Below, in pieces: positions 17,015-23,746 of a stretch of 38,339 nucleotides of DNA (its first letter is position 1; the number at the start of each line of letters is the position of its first letter). Source of the stretch: JBBSJT01 sp041691015 (GTDB lineage Bacteria > Chlamydiota > Chlamydiia > Chlamydiales > Parachlamydiaceae); assembly GCA_041691015.1 (NCBI GenBank), contig JBEPVN010000008.1:1-38339 (forward strand). The letters are read 5' to 3'. The position numbers were made by a program, and so were the translations under genes. The notes under the pieces are model-generated. The model was not told where the DNA came from. It worked only from the letters and a program-made list of their open reading frames with translations, and did not search any database.

Positions 17015-18019
17015 ATGATACATAATATTTACAAAACCCTAATTGGTTTATCATTATTATTTCTCTTTCTTGTCGTTTCATGCACGAATGCCGAATCCAG
17101 AAGGCATCTTGAAAAAGATAGGGAGTGGGGAGTTCAAAACGGTAAGATAAAAGTTTTATCGACTATTGCGATGATTGATGAGCTCGTCAAAGAAGTTGGC
17201 GGAGAGTATGTGGACAGCATCACATTAATCAAAGGCGATCTCGATCCGCATTCTTATCAGCTCGTCAAAGGCGATGATGAAAAACTTAAAAAAGCGGACC
17301 TTATTTTTTTTAACGGTCTTGGTCTTGAGCATGGTCCGAGCTTACAGCATTATCTTTATAATAGTGAAAACGCGATTGCCCTTGGTAACAAAATTGAAAA
17401 GGCCGATCCTTCCCTGATTCTTTACCATAAGGGCCAAGTCGATCCGCATATTTGGATGGATATTTCTTTATTTTCAAAAGCAATTCCTTTTATTGTGGAC
17501 AATTTGAGTCAAAAAGATCCGGCGCATAAAACTTACTTTGAAGAACGCGCTAAACATTTAACAGAAAACATGCAAAAGACGCACAGCGAAGTCAAACAGA
17601 TCTTGAGAGAAGTCCCTGCGGATAAACGCTATCTTGTTACAAGTCATGACGCTTTTAATTATTTTACAAAAAGCTACCTTGCAGAAGATGACGAAATAAA
17701 CTCTGACGCATGGCAAAAACGCTTTGCAGCGCCAGAGGGCTTAGCGCCAGAGAGCCAGCTTAGTGTCTCAGATATCCAGTATATCATCGATTATTTGGAT
17801 AAGCATAAAATTCATGTTATCTTTCCTGAATCTAATGTGAGTCAGGATTCGATCAGAAAAATTCTTCAAGCAGGAAAGGAAAAAGGCCTGGATTTAAGAA
17901 TTTCAAATGTTTATTTATATGGGGATGCCATGGGCTCTCCTGGAAGCGATGGAGATACTTATCTAAAAATGATCCGGCATAATGCAGAAAGCATCTCAAA
18001 GCATTTAAAAGGGTTTTAA
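17015..18019 (+). CDS. ytgA: metal ABC transporter substrate-binding lipoprotein YtgA (TroA/ZnuA family)
   Basis: Cluster A-I metal-binding protein that delivers iron, manganese or zinc to the YtgBCD importer. The N-terminal signal ends in the lipobox-like VVSC (Cys23), so it is probably a lipoprotein. Candidate metal ligands in family order are the His in LDPHSYQL, the His in VDPHIWMD, the Glu in VIFPESNV and the Asp in GDAMGSPGSD. The length of 334 residues is normal. AAAGG lies upstream of the ATG. Four bases separate it from ytgB, so ytgA-D form one operon. Chlamydial YtgA is known as an iron-responsive periplasmic protein; the metal used here is not settled by sequence. Confidence 0.92.
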   Translation: MIHNIYKTLIGLSLLFLFLVVSCTNAESRRHLEKDREWGVQNGKIKVLSTIAMIDELVKEVGGEYVDSITLIKGDLDPHSYQLVKGDDEKLKKADLIFFNGLGLEHGPSLQHYLYNSENAIALGNKIEKADPSLILYHKGQVDPHIWMDISLFSKAIPFIVDNLSQKDPAHKTYFEERAKHLTENMQKTHSEVKQILREVPADKRYLVTSHDAFNYFTKSYLAEDDEINSDAWQKRFAAPEGLAPESQLSVSDIQYIIDYLDKHKIHVIFPESNVSQDSIRKILQAGKEKGLDLRISNVYLYGDAMGSPGSDGDTYLKMIRHNAESISKHLKGF

Positions 18020-18023
18020 AAAC

Positions 18024-18800
18024 ATGGAACATAGTGTCGAACCGATTTTTGAAGTGCATCAGCTGAATGTCAATTATGATAAAACACCTGTGCTGTTTGA
18101 TATTTCACTCCAAGTTCCAAAGGCAAAGCTTGTCGGCATTATAGGTCCAAACGGAGCTGGTAAAAGTACGTTTATAAAAGCAGCTCTTGGCCTTGTCAAA
18201 CCGATCAGCGGAAAAGTGGAATTTTTTCACGAGCCTTTAAAAAATGTGAGAAGACGGGTCGCTTACGTTCCTCAAAGAGAATCTGTCGATTGGGATTTTC
18301 CGATTACGGTAAGGGATTTATGTTTGATGGGCAGATACGGCCATCTTGGAATTTTTCGTTTTCCAAGGGCCGCTGACTTATCAGCTTGCGATCATTACTT
18401 GGAAGTTGTCGGAATGTCCAAATATGCAGACAGGCAGATAAGCCAGCTTTCCGGAGGTCAGCAGCAGCGCGTTTTTATTGCAAGAGCGCTTCTTCAAGAA
18501 GCAGATATTTATTTTATGGACGAGCCGTTTGCGGGTGTGGATATTGCCACTGAAAAAGTAATCATGAATCTTTTGAGAAAGTTAAGGTCAGAGGGTAAAA
18601 CAGTTTTTGTGGTGCATCACGACCTAAATAATGTTGAGAGCTATTTTGATTACGTCATTATGTTGAATATGCGGCTTATTGCTTGCGGAAGCGTCGCAGA
18701 CGCATTTAATGCTGAAAACTTAAACGACACTTACGGCAAAAGTTATTCCCTTTTTGATGAGGCCCTAAAACTTTCCCTCCAAAAATCAAGAGGCATCTAA
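18024..18800 (+). CDS. ytgB: metal ABC transporter ATPase YtgB
   Basis: Cytoplasmic ATPase energising the YtgACD metal importer, 258 residues. Walker A is GPNGAGKST, the signature is LSGGQQQR, Walker B is IYFMDEPF, and the H-loop His is in VVHHDL. It is closest to the ZnuC/MntB/TroB class by context and by the Q-loop segment VPQRESVDWDFPI. It starts four bases after the ytgA stop and is followed 11 bases later by ytgC. Confidence 0.94.
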   Translation: MEHSVEPIFEVHQLNVNYDKTPVLFDISLQVPKAKLVGIIGPNGAGKSTFIKAALGLVKPISGKVEFFHEPLKNVRRRVAYVPQRESVDWDFPITVRDLCLMGRYGHLGIFRFPRAADLSACDHYLEVVGMSKYADRQISQLSGGQQQRVFIARALLQEADIYFMDEPFAGVDIATEKVIMNLLRKLRSEGKTVFVVHHDLNNVESYFDYVIMLNMRLIACGSVADAFNAENLNDTYGKSYSLFDEALKLSLQKSRGI

Positions 18801-18811
18801 AAGATCAAAAC

Positions 18812-20161
18812 ATGCAATCACCTTTTATTTTTTTTACAGATGCTGTTCTAAGGGCCCCGACAATTGGCTGTATGCTCATGTGTCTGACAGCAGCTTTAGT
18901 CGGAGTGATTGTGTTTTTAAGGAAGCAATCCTTGCTTGGAGAATCCTTATCGCATGCGGCATATCCAGGGGTTGTTTTTGGTGTTTTAATCGCGGGCTTT
19001 TTTGGAATAAATGAAAACAACCAAACCCTTCTTTCCTTTTTGATTATGCTTTTTGCATTTTTTAGCGCTTTATTTGGACTTTGGATGATCCACTGGCTTG
19101 TCCGAAAAATGAAAATACGGACAGACTCTGCGCTTTGTTTTATATTATCCTCCTTTTTTGGGGTGGGATTGACGCTTGCAAGCCAAATACAATTTTCCTA
19201 TTCTTCCCTCTACAGACAAATTCAAGCCTATATTTATGGGCAAGCTGCCACAATGACAGATACGCATATTTATATTTACGGGATTTTTTCATTTTTGATT
19301 ATCGCAGTCGTTTGTCTATTTTATAAGGAAATCCAAGTCATGACGTTTGATCGCGATTACGCAAAATCAATTGGCGTTAAAATCAAGCCTATCGATTCCC
19401 TTATTTTTGTTTTGATTGCTCTCGCAGTTGTTGTCGGTATCCGGTCTGTTGGGGTTGTTTTGATGAGTGCCATGCTGATAGCTCCAGCTGCTGCTGCAAG
19501 ACAGTATACAAATAAGCTTTATGTCATGTTTTTATTAAGCGGCGCTTTTGGCTTATTGAGCGGTTTTTTAGGAAATTATTTTTCGGTGGAATTAAATATT
19601 TTGCTTCAAAATCTTTATCCAAAAGATCGTCTTGTTTTGCCGACAGGACCTATGATCGTCATGGTAGCATCGTTAATTTGCCTTTTCTCCCTTTGTTTTT
19701 CGCCTGAGAGAGGGTGGCTATTTAGACTGATTCGGATTGGACGCTTTCGTTACCGCTGCATTTCTGAAAACCTTTTAAAAGCAATTTGGAGATTTTCCGA
19801 TTCAAAAGAAAATCGCGCTGTTTCATTTGGCGAGATCGAAAAATATCAGAGCTTATCTCCTCTATACTTGCGTTTTCTTCTCTTTAGGCTATGCAGGAAC
19901 GGCTGGCTTGAAAAAGTAAATCCGGATGAATATAAACTGACCCATGATGGAAAATTATGGGCTGAAAAAATTATCCGTCTACACAGATTATGGGAAGTTT
20001 ATCTTGCAAATTACTTAGGCGTCGGAGCAGAAAGAGTTCATAGAAATGCAGAAGAGATGGAACATATTATCACGCCGGAACTTGAAAGGGAATTGACGCT
20101 ATTACTTAAAGATCCGCGCCAAGATCCGCACCATCAACCCATACCCCCGAAGGTGATTTAA
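18812..20161 (+). CDS. ytgC: YtgC-YtgR: metal ABC permease fused to a DtxR/MntR-type repressor
   Basis: Residues 1 to about 295 form an ABC-3 family permease with eight or so membrane segments (for example LGESLSHAAYPG, and VGVVLMSAMLIAPAAAAR). Residues from about 310 to 449 form a soluble regulator: a winged helix (SFGEIEKYQSLSPLYLRFLL, then recognition helix and wing) and a DtxR-type dimerisation/metal domain. His391, Glu395, His410, Glu414, Glu417 and His418 fall in exact register with DtxR H79, E83, H98, C102, E105 and H106. In Chlamydia the corresponding CT069 protein is cleaved to release the YtgR repressor, which controls this operon; the same is likely here. The junction holds a basic stretch, RIGRFRYR. 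It is followed four bases later by ytgD. Confidence 0.93.
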   Translation: MQSPFIFFTDAVLRAPTIGCMLMCLTAALVGVIVFLRKQSLLGESLSHAAYPGVVFGVLIAGFFGINENNQTLLSFLIMLFAFFSALFGLWMIHWLVRKMKIRTDSALCFILSSFFGVGLTLASQIQFSYSSLYRQIQAYIYGQAATMTDTHIYIYGIFSFLIIAVVCLFYKEIQVMTFDRDYAKSIGVKIKPIDSLIFVLIALAVVVGIRSVGVVLMSAMLIAPAAAARQYTNKLYVMFLLSGAFGLLSGFLGNYFSVELNILLQNLYPKDRLVLPTGPMIVMVASLICLFSLCFSPERGWLFRLIRIGRFRYRCISENLLKAIWRFSDSKENRAVSFGEIEKYQSLSPLYLRFLLFRLCRNGWLEKVNPDEYKLTHDGKLWAEKIIRLHRLWEVYLANYLGVGAERVHRNAEEMEHIITPELERELTLLLKDPRQDPHHQPIPPKVI

Positions 20162-20164
20162 ACG

Positions 20165-21160
20165 ATGAGCGGTTTTAACCCTTATTCAGGAAATGATTTC
20201 ATAGAATTTTTTATGACCCTTTTTCTTCGCCTTTTTCAATTTTTGACAGGACAGCTTCAAGTCAGCGATTTAGCCTCTGATGAGATTCAGATGATTGTGC
20301 TAGTGGGGGTTGCAGCCTCTAGTGCTATGTGTGGCACATTTTTAATCTTGCGCAAGATGACCATGCTTGCAAATTCGCTTTCGCATACCATATTGCTTGG
20401 CATCGTGATTGCTTTTCTTTTTACGAAAGATAGCTTACTTCCAACAGAAAATGGATATGTTGAGCCGATCAACATTCAGGCCATGCTGATAGCTTCTTTG
20501 GTCATGGGGATTGCAACCACATTTTTAACAGAATTTTTAACCAAAACAATCCGTTTGCAAGAAGATGCCAGCACGGGAATTGTTTTTACATCGCTATTTG
20601 CTTTGGGAATTATTTTGGTGACGCTATTAACAAAAAATGCCCATATTGGTACTGAAGTTGTCATGGGTAATGTGGATGCTTTGCATCTTGATGATTGCAA
20701 ACTTATTTTTGTGATTTTATTATTGAACAGCCTATTATTCTTTTTATTCTTTAAAGAATTTAAGATTACTACTTTTGATGCGGGACTCTCCAAGGCGCTT
20801 GGCATTTCTCCCATGTTCTTTAATTATCTTTTGATGGCCCAAGTTTCTTTGACAACAATCGGCGCATTTCGGGCTGTCGGGGTATTGATGCTGCTTAGTT
20901 TTATAACAGGCCCTGCCTTGATTGCAAGATTTTTGACCGATCATTTAGGCAAAATGTTTTTTCTTTCGATGCTGATTGGAGCAGTAGCATCTATTGTAGG
21001 TGTAGCAGTTTCCCGGCATATCTTATCAGTGCATGGGATTGCGCTTTCAACCTCTGGTATTGTTGTCTGCACGATTCTTGCCTTCTTTATTGTAACAGTC
21101 TTCTACAAAATCTTTTCAAAGAAATTGCATACCAGAACTTTAATACGGGAAGAAAGTTAA
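20165..21160 (+). CDS. ytgD: metal ABC transporter permease YtgD
   Basis: Second ABC-3 permease of the importer, 331 residues with about eight to nine membrane helices. Typical elements are LILRKMTMLANSLSHTILLG near the N-terminus and GVLMLLSFITGPALIAR. It is the last gene of the ytgABCD operon, starting four bases after ytgC/R. The final 98 bases include a 68-bp segment (21063-21130) duplicated at 22028-22095. After that segment the two copies diverge: this copy ends in TRTLIREES, while the other reads on in frame for more than 40 codons. The C-terminal tail here may therefore be secondary. The N-terminal ~25 residues are an extra amphipathic/hydrophobic segment. Confidence 0.92.
   Translation: MSGFNPYSGNDFIEFFMTLFLRLFQFLTGQLQVSDLASDEIQMIVLVGVAASSAMCGTFLILRKMTMLANSLSHTILLGIVIAFLFTKDSLLPTENGYVEPINIQAMLIASLVMGIATTFLTEFLTKTIRLQEDASTGIVFTSLFALGIILVTLLTKNAHIGTEVVMGNVDALHLDDCKLIFVILLLNSLLFFLFFKEFKITTFDAGLSKALGISPMFFNYLLMAQVSLTTIGAFRAVGVLMLLSFITGPALIARFLTDHLGKMFFLSMLIGAVASIVGVAVSRHILSVHGIALSTSGIVVCTILAFFIVTVFYKIFSKKLHTRTLIREES
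21063..21130 (+). repeat. 68-bp direct repeat, copy 1 (inside the ytgD 3' end)
   Basis: Identical to 22028-22095 at 67 of 68 positions (the difference is at 21100/22065), with a constant offset of 965 bases. It encodes the last membrane helix of YtgD (VCTILAFFIVTVFYK). The repeat pair brackets the minus-strand orphan gene 21200-21949. Confidence 0.9.
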
Positions 21161-21199
21161 ATGTTGGTGACATGTCTAAATTTCTTTCAAATTAAAACT

Positions 21200-21949
21200 T
21201 TAAGTTGTGACAACATTTCCAGTTAATCTTAAGTAATGATTTTGTTCTTCTTGAATTCTCTCTTCGAGTTTAGTTAGTTTTAGAGTTACGTTCAGAAGTT
21301 CCTTTTGAAGAAATGCTGTATTTTTAGAAGATTTATCATATGCGTTAATATCTTGTTTGTCTTTAAGTGGTGCTTTTTCATTCGACTTATTGAACTTTTC
21401 ATAAAGTTTTTGATTGTTGTTTAACATTTCTTCAAGTACCGATTTTTTTATCGATAAATTCTCTTTTTTCATGTAAGAGTATGCAATCTTTGAATATAAA
21501 TCAGCCTTTTCATCGCAGCATAAGATTGTTGCTTTAAAAGGCATTCCAATCAAACTCAATAATATAGGTGGGAGATAGGCAAGAGCTACTATGGGTGCAA
21601 TTATTGGTCCGCAAAGTATAAATGCACAGGTGGCATCTCCGTTTGCTCCTATCATTGTTTCATATTGGACATTAGGATTTCTATTTTGTTCAAGCAGCAT
21701 ATCTACTTCTCTTCGATACTCTTTCTTATATGCATTTTTATATAAATTTTCGTTTCCATTTGAAGCATAAACACAGCCTTCACCTTGATAAGTAACATCC
21801 AATGATCCAACACTATTTTGTATAGAGACACTTTTCCCCATCCAAAAGCATCTAGGAATTGCTAATAAAGTATCTACACTTTTTTCACAGCAACCAGCAT
21901 CAGTGCTTCCTGGTTGCAAAAGATATTGGAAACACTCCATTTGATTCAT
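21200..21949 (-). CDS. orphan protein with double hydrophobic segment and C-terminal coiled coil (Inc-like candidate)
   Basis: I recognise no family. The protein is 249 residues with no signal peptide. The first 30-60 residues are Cys-rich. A ~40-residue hydrophobic block (about 106-145, CAFILCGPIIAPIVALAYLP then PILLSLIGMPF) looks like two helices with a tight Pro/Gly turn. The C-terminal 100 residues are charged and helical with a likely coiled coil (about 210-240). A bilobed hydrophobic domain plus coiled coil is the pattern of chlamydial inclusion-membrane (Inc) proteins, so it is a candidate type III effector; this is inference only. GAGG precedes the ATG. It lies on the opposite strand to ytgD, inside a segment bracketed by the 68-bp repeats, which suggests a recent local insertion or rearrangement. 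Confidence 0.6.
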   Translation of the reverse strand: MNQMECFQYLLQPGSTDAGCCEKSVDTLLAIPRCFWMGKSVSIQNSVGSLDVTYQGEGCVYASNGNENLYKNAYKKEYRREVDMLLEQNRNPNVQYETMIGANGDATCAFILCGPIIAPIVALAYLPPILLSLIGMPFKATILCCDEKADLYSKIAYSYMKKENLSIKKSVLEEMLNNNQKLYEKFNKSNEKAPLKDKQDINAYDKSSKNTAFLQKELLNVTLKLTKLEERIQEEQNHYLRLTGNVVTT

Positions 21950-22027
21950 AAAAACAACCTCTATAACTTATAATTTTAATAAAGTTTTGTATGTTATAAT
22001 TTTTTATCAAAAAAAGCTATTTTTATT

Positions 22028-22239
22028 TTGTCTGCACGATTCTTGCCTTCTTTATTGTAACAGTTTTCTACAAAATCTTTTCAAAGAAATTGCATGTAAG
22101 GAATTTAGAAACCGGCTCATTCACAAAGAGTTCCTGCTTTTTTACTTTAGTGGCACTACTTCGTAGTGCCACTAAAAATGTTAGCCTGGGGAATAAACGT
22201 CTGCGATATAACTTAGATAAAACGAAGCGTATCATGTAA
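22028..22239 (+). pseudogene. ytgD 3'-end fragment (repeat copy 2) with an alternative downstream reading frame
   Basis: Bases 22028-22095 repeat the ytgD 3' end at 67 of 68 positions. In the ytgD frame the reading continues without a stop from 22030 to a TAA at 22237-22239 (69 codons; after KKLH it reads VRNLETGSF...). No start codon or ribosome site of its own is apparent. It is either a leftover of an earlier ytgD 3' end, displaced by insertion of the 21200-21949 segment, or a duplicated scrap. The surrounding gene-free stretch 21950-22273 also holds the hairpin at 22146-22176. Confidence 0.6.
22146..22176. repeat. perfect 13-bp hairpin
   Basis: TTTAGTGGCACTA (22146-22158), a 5-base CTTCG loop, and TAGTGCCACTAAA (22164-22176). 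No T-run follows directly on either strand, so terminator function is doubtful, although it lies between the end of the ytg region (plus) and the end of scpB (minus), where a bidirectional structure would be useful. Confidence 0.5.
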
Positions 22240-22273
22240 AAATCATGAGTTCTTTGAGAATGATCTCCAAGCG

Positions 22274-22984
22274 TCAGATCGCAGCAATCTTCGGCAATTC
22301 CCCAAGATCCTTCAACCCAAAATATTTAAGGAAGTCCTTAGTGATTCCAAATAGCATGGGACGCCCAGGAGCCTCCATTTTTCCAAGCGGCTCTATAAGT
22401 TGCCTTTCAAGTAAAGCCTGAATGACGCCTGTAGAATCAACACCCCTTATGGAATCTATTTGGGGCCTTGTAATGGGCTGTCTATAGGCTATGATAGAGA
22501 GAACTTCTGCTGCTGCCTGCGATAATTTCTCAACCCTTTTATTGCGGTAGAGGAGGTTAAGGTAGGGGCTGAACTCTTCTGATGTACGCAGTAAATAGCC
22601 TTCTGCTATTTCTTCCAATCTATAAACAAGTTGCTTTGAGATAAAATCATTTTGCAGCTCGTCGATGATTTCTTTTATAACGCGCGGTTTGAATTCACAA
22701 ATCGTATCGGTAATTTCTCTGATCTTATTAAAAGAAATAGGCTCATTTGTTGAAAAAAGAAGCGCTTCAATAACTCTTTTTACTTTAAGCCTGTTTTGAA
22801 AGTAAATCGCCTTATCTTCTTTTATAGAAGTAGAAGCTCTATCTGCTTCCAAAATACCCGGCAGGAAGTGTTGTGTGTAGGTTTTTTTTGCAGGAGGTGC
22901 AGCTTCGATCTCAATTTCGCAAAGCTCCTTTTCATATTCTACAGTTTCAACATCTTGTAAAAAAAGATTAATTTCCTTAGCCAT
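22274..22984 (-). CDS. scpB: segregation and condensation protein ScpB
   Basis: Winged-helix subunit of the SMC-ScpAB condensin-like complex that compacts and segregates the chromosome. After a ~50-residue acidic N-terminus, the conserved core begins at KRVIEALLFSTNEPISFNKI. It contains RKSxxxA-like SQAAAEVLSIIAYRQPITRP and IDSIRGVDS, and ends in GRPMLFGITKDFLKYFGL. An in-frame start further upstream (23044) would lie deep inside scpA. The ATG at 22984 overlaps the scpA stop as ATGGCTAA with AAAGGCGG upstream, so it is chosen. The length of 236 residues is normal. It is translationally coupled to scpA. Confidence 0.93.
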   Translation of the reverse strand: MAKEINLFLQDVETVEYEKELCEIEIEAAPPAKKTYTQHFLPGILEADRASTSIKEDKAIYFQNRLKVKRVIEALLFSTNEPISFNKIREITDTICEFKPRVIKEIIDELQNDFISKQLVYRLEEIAEGYLLRTSEEFSPYLNLLYRNKRVEKLSQAAAEVLSIIAYRQPITRPQIDSIRGVDSTGVIQALLERQLIEPLGKMEAPGRPMLFGITKDFLKYFGLKDLGELPKIAAI

Positions 22985-23693
22985 GCGCCCCGCCTTTTGT
23001 GATAAAAATCTCTGATGAATCCTTAATGACCCGTATCTCTCCAAGCTTCATAAGTTCCAAGACTGCCAAAAACGTCACAATCAATTCATCTCGTGAAAGT
23101 TCGGGATTAAATAAATTCTCAAATTTAATTTCTGTTTGTTCTTTTAACATTTTTTGGATATGTCGGATTTTATCTGAAACTAAAAAAACTTCTTCTTCGA
23201 TTTGTCCGGTTTTATGTACGGATCTTGCGACAATATCTTTAAAAAGAGAGGCCAAATCCTGCAAAGTCAGGTGTTCGATCCCAAGATTTTTTTTTACTTC
23301 AAAAGGCTCGTCAATTCCTCTTCCAAAAAACGCGGACTGCTCGTCTTCAAGCTTGCTTAAACTTTTTGCGGCATCTTTAAATCTGCAGTATTCAAGAAGT
23401 TTGTGGATAATGTTAAAAGTTGGGTCCAAGTCCATTTCAGCCTCTAGCGGTAGCTCATGTTTTGGCAGTAGCATACGGCTTTTTAGATACAAAAGAAGGG
23501 AGGCAGTTCCGATGAACTCAGCCCCGGAATCGACATCGTAATGATCCCTTTCCTCTTGTTTTTCGATGTATTGCTCCATGATTTTTTGTATGGAGACTTC
23601 ATAAATATCGATTTCTTGTGTTTGGATCAGGCGGATTAAAAATTCGAGCGGGCCCTCGAAATTTTCCAAGGCAAATGTTTCATTGAAGTTCAT
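22977..23693 (-). CDS. scpA: segregation and condensation protein ScpA (kleisin)
   Basis: Kleisin subunit bridging the SMC heads, 238 residues. The N-terminal signature is FEGPLEFLIRLIQTQEIDIYEVSIQKI, quoted here only in part as FEGPLEFLIRLIQ with DIYEV. A helix with EFIGTASLLLYLKSRMLLP follows, and the C-terminal winged-helix segment is VTFLAVLELMKLGEIRV. The ATG at 23693 has no clear ribosome site upstream. It is divergent from the processing protease gene, leaving 53 bases between the two starts. Confidence 0.93.
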   Translation of the reverse strand: MNFNETFALENFEGPLEFLIRLIQTQEIDIYEVSIQKIMEQYIEKQEERDHYDVDSGAEFIGTASLLLYLKSRMLLPKHELPLEAEMDLDPTFNIIHKLLEYCRFKDAAKSLSKLEDEQSAFFGRGIDEPFEVKKNLGIEHLTLQDLASLFKDIVARSVHKTGQIEEEVFLVSDKIRHIQKMLKEQTEIKFENLFNPELSRDELIVTFLAVLELMKLGEIRVIKDSSEIFITKGGAHG

Positions 23694-23697
23694 AATA

Positions 23698-23726
23698 TTG
23701 TGGTTTTATGTTTTTGCCGTTATAGT
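23698..23726 (+). promoter_or_regulatory. predicted promoter of the processing protease gene
   Basis: -35 TTGTGG (23698-23703), exactly 17-bp spacer, -10 TATAGT (23721-23726). Transcription would begin near 23733, just ahead of a strong ribosome site (AAGGAG, 23735-23740) six bases before the ATG at 23747. It lies in the short divergent gap to scpA. Confidence 0.5.
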
Positions 23727-23746
23727 ACAAAAAAAAGGAGATTTTA

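Noticed and set aside
22999..23541. 180-codon open frame opposite scpA
   Set aside because: It is antisense to scpA with Ser-rich low-quality composition and no promoter or ribosome site.
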